Source of the DNA: JAVVEG01 sp032251455
Lineage (GTDB): Bacteria; Pseudomonadota; Gammaproteobacteria; Pseudomonadales; Pseudohongiellaceae
NCBI GenBank assembly: GCA_032251455.1
Contig: JAVVEG010000044.1
Location: forward strand, 1-6,324
Reading direction: 5' to 3'
Length of the DNA stretch: 6,324 bases
In this document: piece by piece, positions 5,254-6,324 of the stretch
Position numbering within the stretch: position 1 is the first letter of the stretch
How the letters are laid out: every line of letters starts with the position of its first letter
The notes under the pieces: generated by a model
Told to the model about the DNA's origin: nothing
The model's input: only the letters and a program-made list of their open reading frames with translations
The model's database searches: none
Program-made: the position numbers and the translations under genes

Positions 5254-6324
5254 ATGGCCCTGAAACATACATTTTTACGTACCCTGCAAGTGCTCGTCAT
5301 CACATTGATGACCCTGCTCGCTGTCACATGGGCCGTCTTTATCCCGTCCGCCCGAGAGCCCGGTTACGTCTTTGTCAAAGCCTGGGGTGAACCCGGTGCC
5401 GGACCGGGTCAATTCAGCGATCCTACAGGGATTGCCGTTGTCGATGGCGAGGTATTCGTGGCCGATGCCCGCAATGGCCGGATTCAGGTCTTCGATCTTG
5501 AGGGCAACTTCATACGCCAATTCGGGCGCCCAGGAGATGGCCTGGGTGAACTGGGCAGACCAATGAATCTCAGCCTCCGCGCAGGAGAGCTTTACGTCCC
5601 GGAATATTTTAATGACCGTATTCAGGTCTTTGGTCTGGATGGTACGCCAAAACGTACTCTTGGCGAGACCGGGACTGGCCCGGGACAATTCAGCGCACCG
5701 GGCGGCGTGGCGGTGAGTGAAGACGGACATCTCTTTGTTGCCGATTTCTACAATCAACGGGTGCAGGAACTCACGGCCGATGGTGGCTTCGTGCAACAGT
5801 GGGGCACGACCGGGAAAATCGGTGTGGCCGCAGGAAAATTCAACTACCCCACCGATGTAGCGCTGGGAGAAAATGCTACGCTTTACGTAGCCGACGGTTA
5901 CGCCGACCGGGTTCAGGCATTCGCCGCCGATGGTGATTTTCTGAGCAAATGGGGCGGCCCGTTCGCGATGAATATCTTCGGACCCTTCAATGGCTGGTTT
6001 GCCACCGTGACAAGCCTTGCCGTCGACCCGGAAGGCAATGTCTTTGTTGCTGACTTCTACAATGACCGCGTGCAAAAATTTGCCTCAGACGGCACATTTC
6101 TGACCACTTTTGGCGAAACTGGCAAAGGCCCTGGCCAATTTCAGCACGCCATGGCTGTCGCCATCGCTGAAGACGGCAGCGTATTCGTAACCGACCTGCT
6201 CAACAACCGAATCCAGAAATGGCAACCTAGGGAGCCTCTGAATAATTCTATGGTCACTCTGGTCTTCATCCGATTCCGCTATCGAGGCGCACTTTCGCAG
6301 GCATGCGTCGGCCTGTCAAGAAAG
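5254..6324 (+). CDS. Membrane-anchored six-blade NHL-repeat protein, 3' end open or interrupted
   Basis: The ATG at 5254 is preceded by TGAGGA (5242-5247), overlapping the stop of the barrel gene, with 6 bases of spacing. The frame stays open to the window edge (357 codons). Residues 9-30 (LRTLQVLVITLMTLLAVTWAVF) form a signal anchor or signal peptide. Six NHL blades follow at about 48-90, 93-136, 141-184, 194-233, 250-286 and 291-324, with recurring GPGQF, VFVAD.YN.R(I/V)Q.F and DG.F..FG elements, enough for a closed six-bladed beta-propeller in the periplasm. NHL propellers are mostly binding scaffolds, and no catalytic residues can be assigned. After QKWQP (residue 325) the sequence loses NHL character, and a possible insertion-sequence end begins at 6231. 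The native stop is therefore probably just beyond that junction and has been displaced, or lies outside the window. It belongs to the HMA-barrel unit, but its exact job is unknown. Confidence 0.8.
   Translation, partial: MALKHTFLRTLQVLVITLMTLLAVTWAVFIPSAREPGYVFVKAWGEPGAGPGQFSDPTGIAVVDGEVFVADARNGRIQVFDLEGNFIRQFGRPGDGLGELGRPMNLSLRAGELYVPEYFNDRIQVFGLDGTPKRTLGETGTGPGQFSAPGGVAVSEDGHLFVADFYNQRVQELTADGGFVQQWGTTGKIGVAAGKFNYPTDVALGENATLYVADGYADRVQAFAADGDFLSKWGGPFAMNIFGPFNGWFATVTSLAVDPEGNVFVADFYNDRVQKFASDGTFLTTFGETGKGPGQFQHAMAVAIAEDGSVFVTDLLNNRIQKWQPREPLNNSMVTLVFIRFRYRGALSQACVGLSRK
6231..6324. mobile_element. Possible end of an IS5-group insertion sequence (partial)
   Basis: GGAGCCTCTGAATAATTC at 6231-6248 resembles IS5-group terminal inverted repeats as I remember them. 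It directly follows CTAG (6227-6230), which fits the 4-bp YTAR target duplications made by that group. Downstream translation (LNNSMVTLVFIRFRYRG...) is unlike the NHL repeats before it. No transposase is visible within the 94 bases, and the other end is outside the window, so orientation and identity are open. The alternative is that this is simply the natural 3' end of the NHL gene. Confidence 0.4.

Noticed and set aside
5275..6075. 266-codon open frame on the - strand
   Set aside because: It is antisense to the NHL-repeat gene; its apparent repetitiveness only mirrors the NHL repeats on the other strand.

Overview
The window is about 6.3 kb of moderately GC-rich DNA, with every recognisable gene on the + strand. 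It reads as chromosomal DNA of a Gram-negative proteobacterium, probably a gammaproteobacterium. The grounds are two outer-membrane beta-barrel proteins ending in Phe, a TonB-box receptor, Sec-type signal peptides, tight operon spacing and a Tn501-like MerR-type promoter. The species cannot be named from the sequence.

Region 1 (about 43-3798) is a vitamin B12 uptake operon. A sigma70-like promoter (43-71) precedes a well-conserved cobalamin riboswitch (about 85-262) and a leader that ends in a small hairpin beside the first Shine-Dalgarno. Three genes follow with almost no spacing: a BtuB-type TonB-dependent cobalamin receptor (421-2229), a small DUF6580 / ECF S-component-like membrane protein (2238-2816), and a BtuF-like cobalamin-binding protein (2806-3798). 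The third gene uses a TTG start inside the second and has no signal peptide. No BtuC permease or BtuD ATPase is present, so the small membrane protein is a reasonable candidate for the inner-membrane step. The third gene ends in a low-complexity tail built from a 12-bp tandem repeat.

Region 2 (about 3860-6324) is a second transcription unit. The 178-base gap after the B12 genes holds a near-textbook MerR-family promoter: TTGACT, a 19-base spacer with a GTAC-CTCA-GTAC core, then TAAGCT. It drives a periplasmic MerP-like heavy-metal-associated (HMA) protein with a CPFC metal site (3977-4288), an outer-membrane barrel of the PF13557 'MetA-like transporter' type (4285-5244, GTGA overlap), and a membrane-anchored six-blade NHL-repeat propeller protein (5254 onward). 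No merR, merT, merA or metal ATPase is visible. The unit therefore looks like a metal-responsive envelope cassette of unknown mechanism and is the best candidate here for something undescribed.

Region 3 (6231-6324): directly after the sixth NHL blade the sequence changes character at CTAG|GGAGCCTCTGAATAATTC. This resembles the target site and terminal repeat of an IS5-group insertion sequence, so the NHL gene may be interrupted in its last codons. The window ends before this can be settled.
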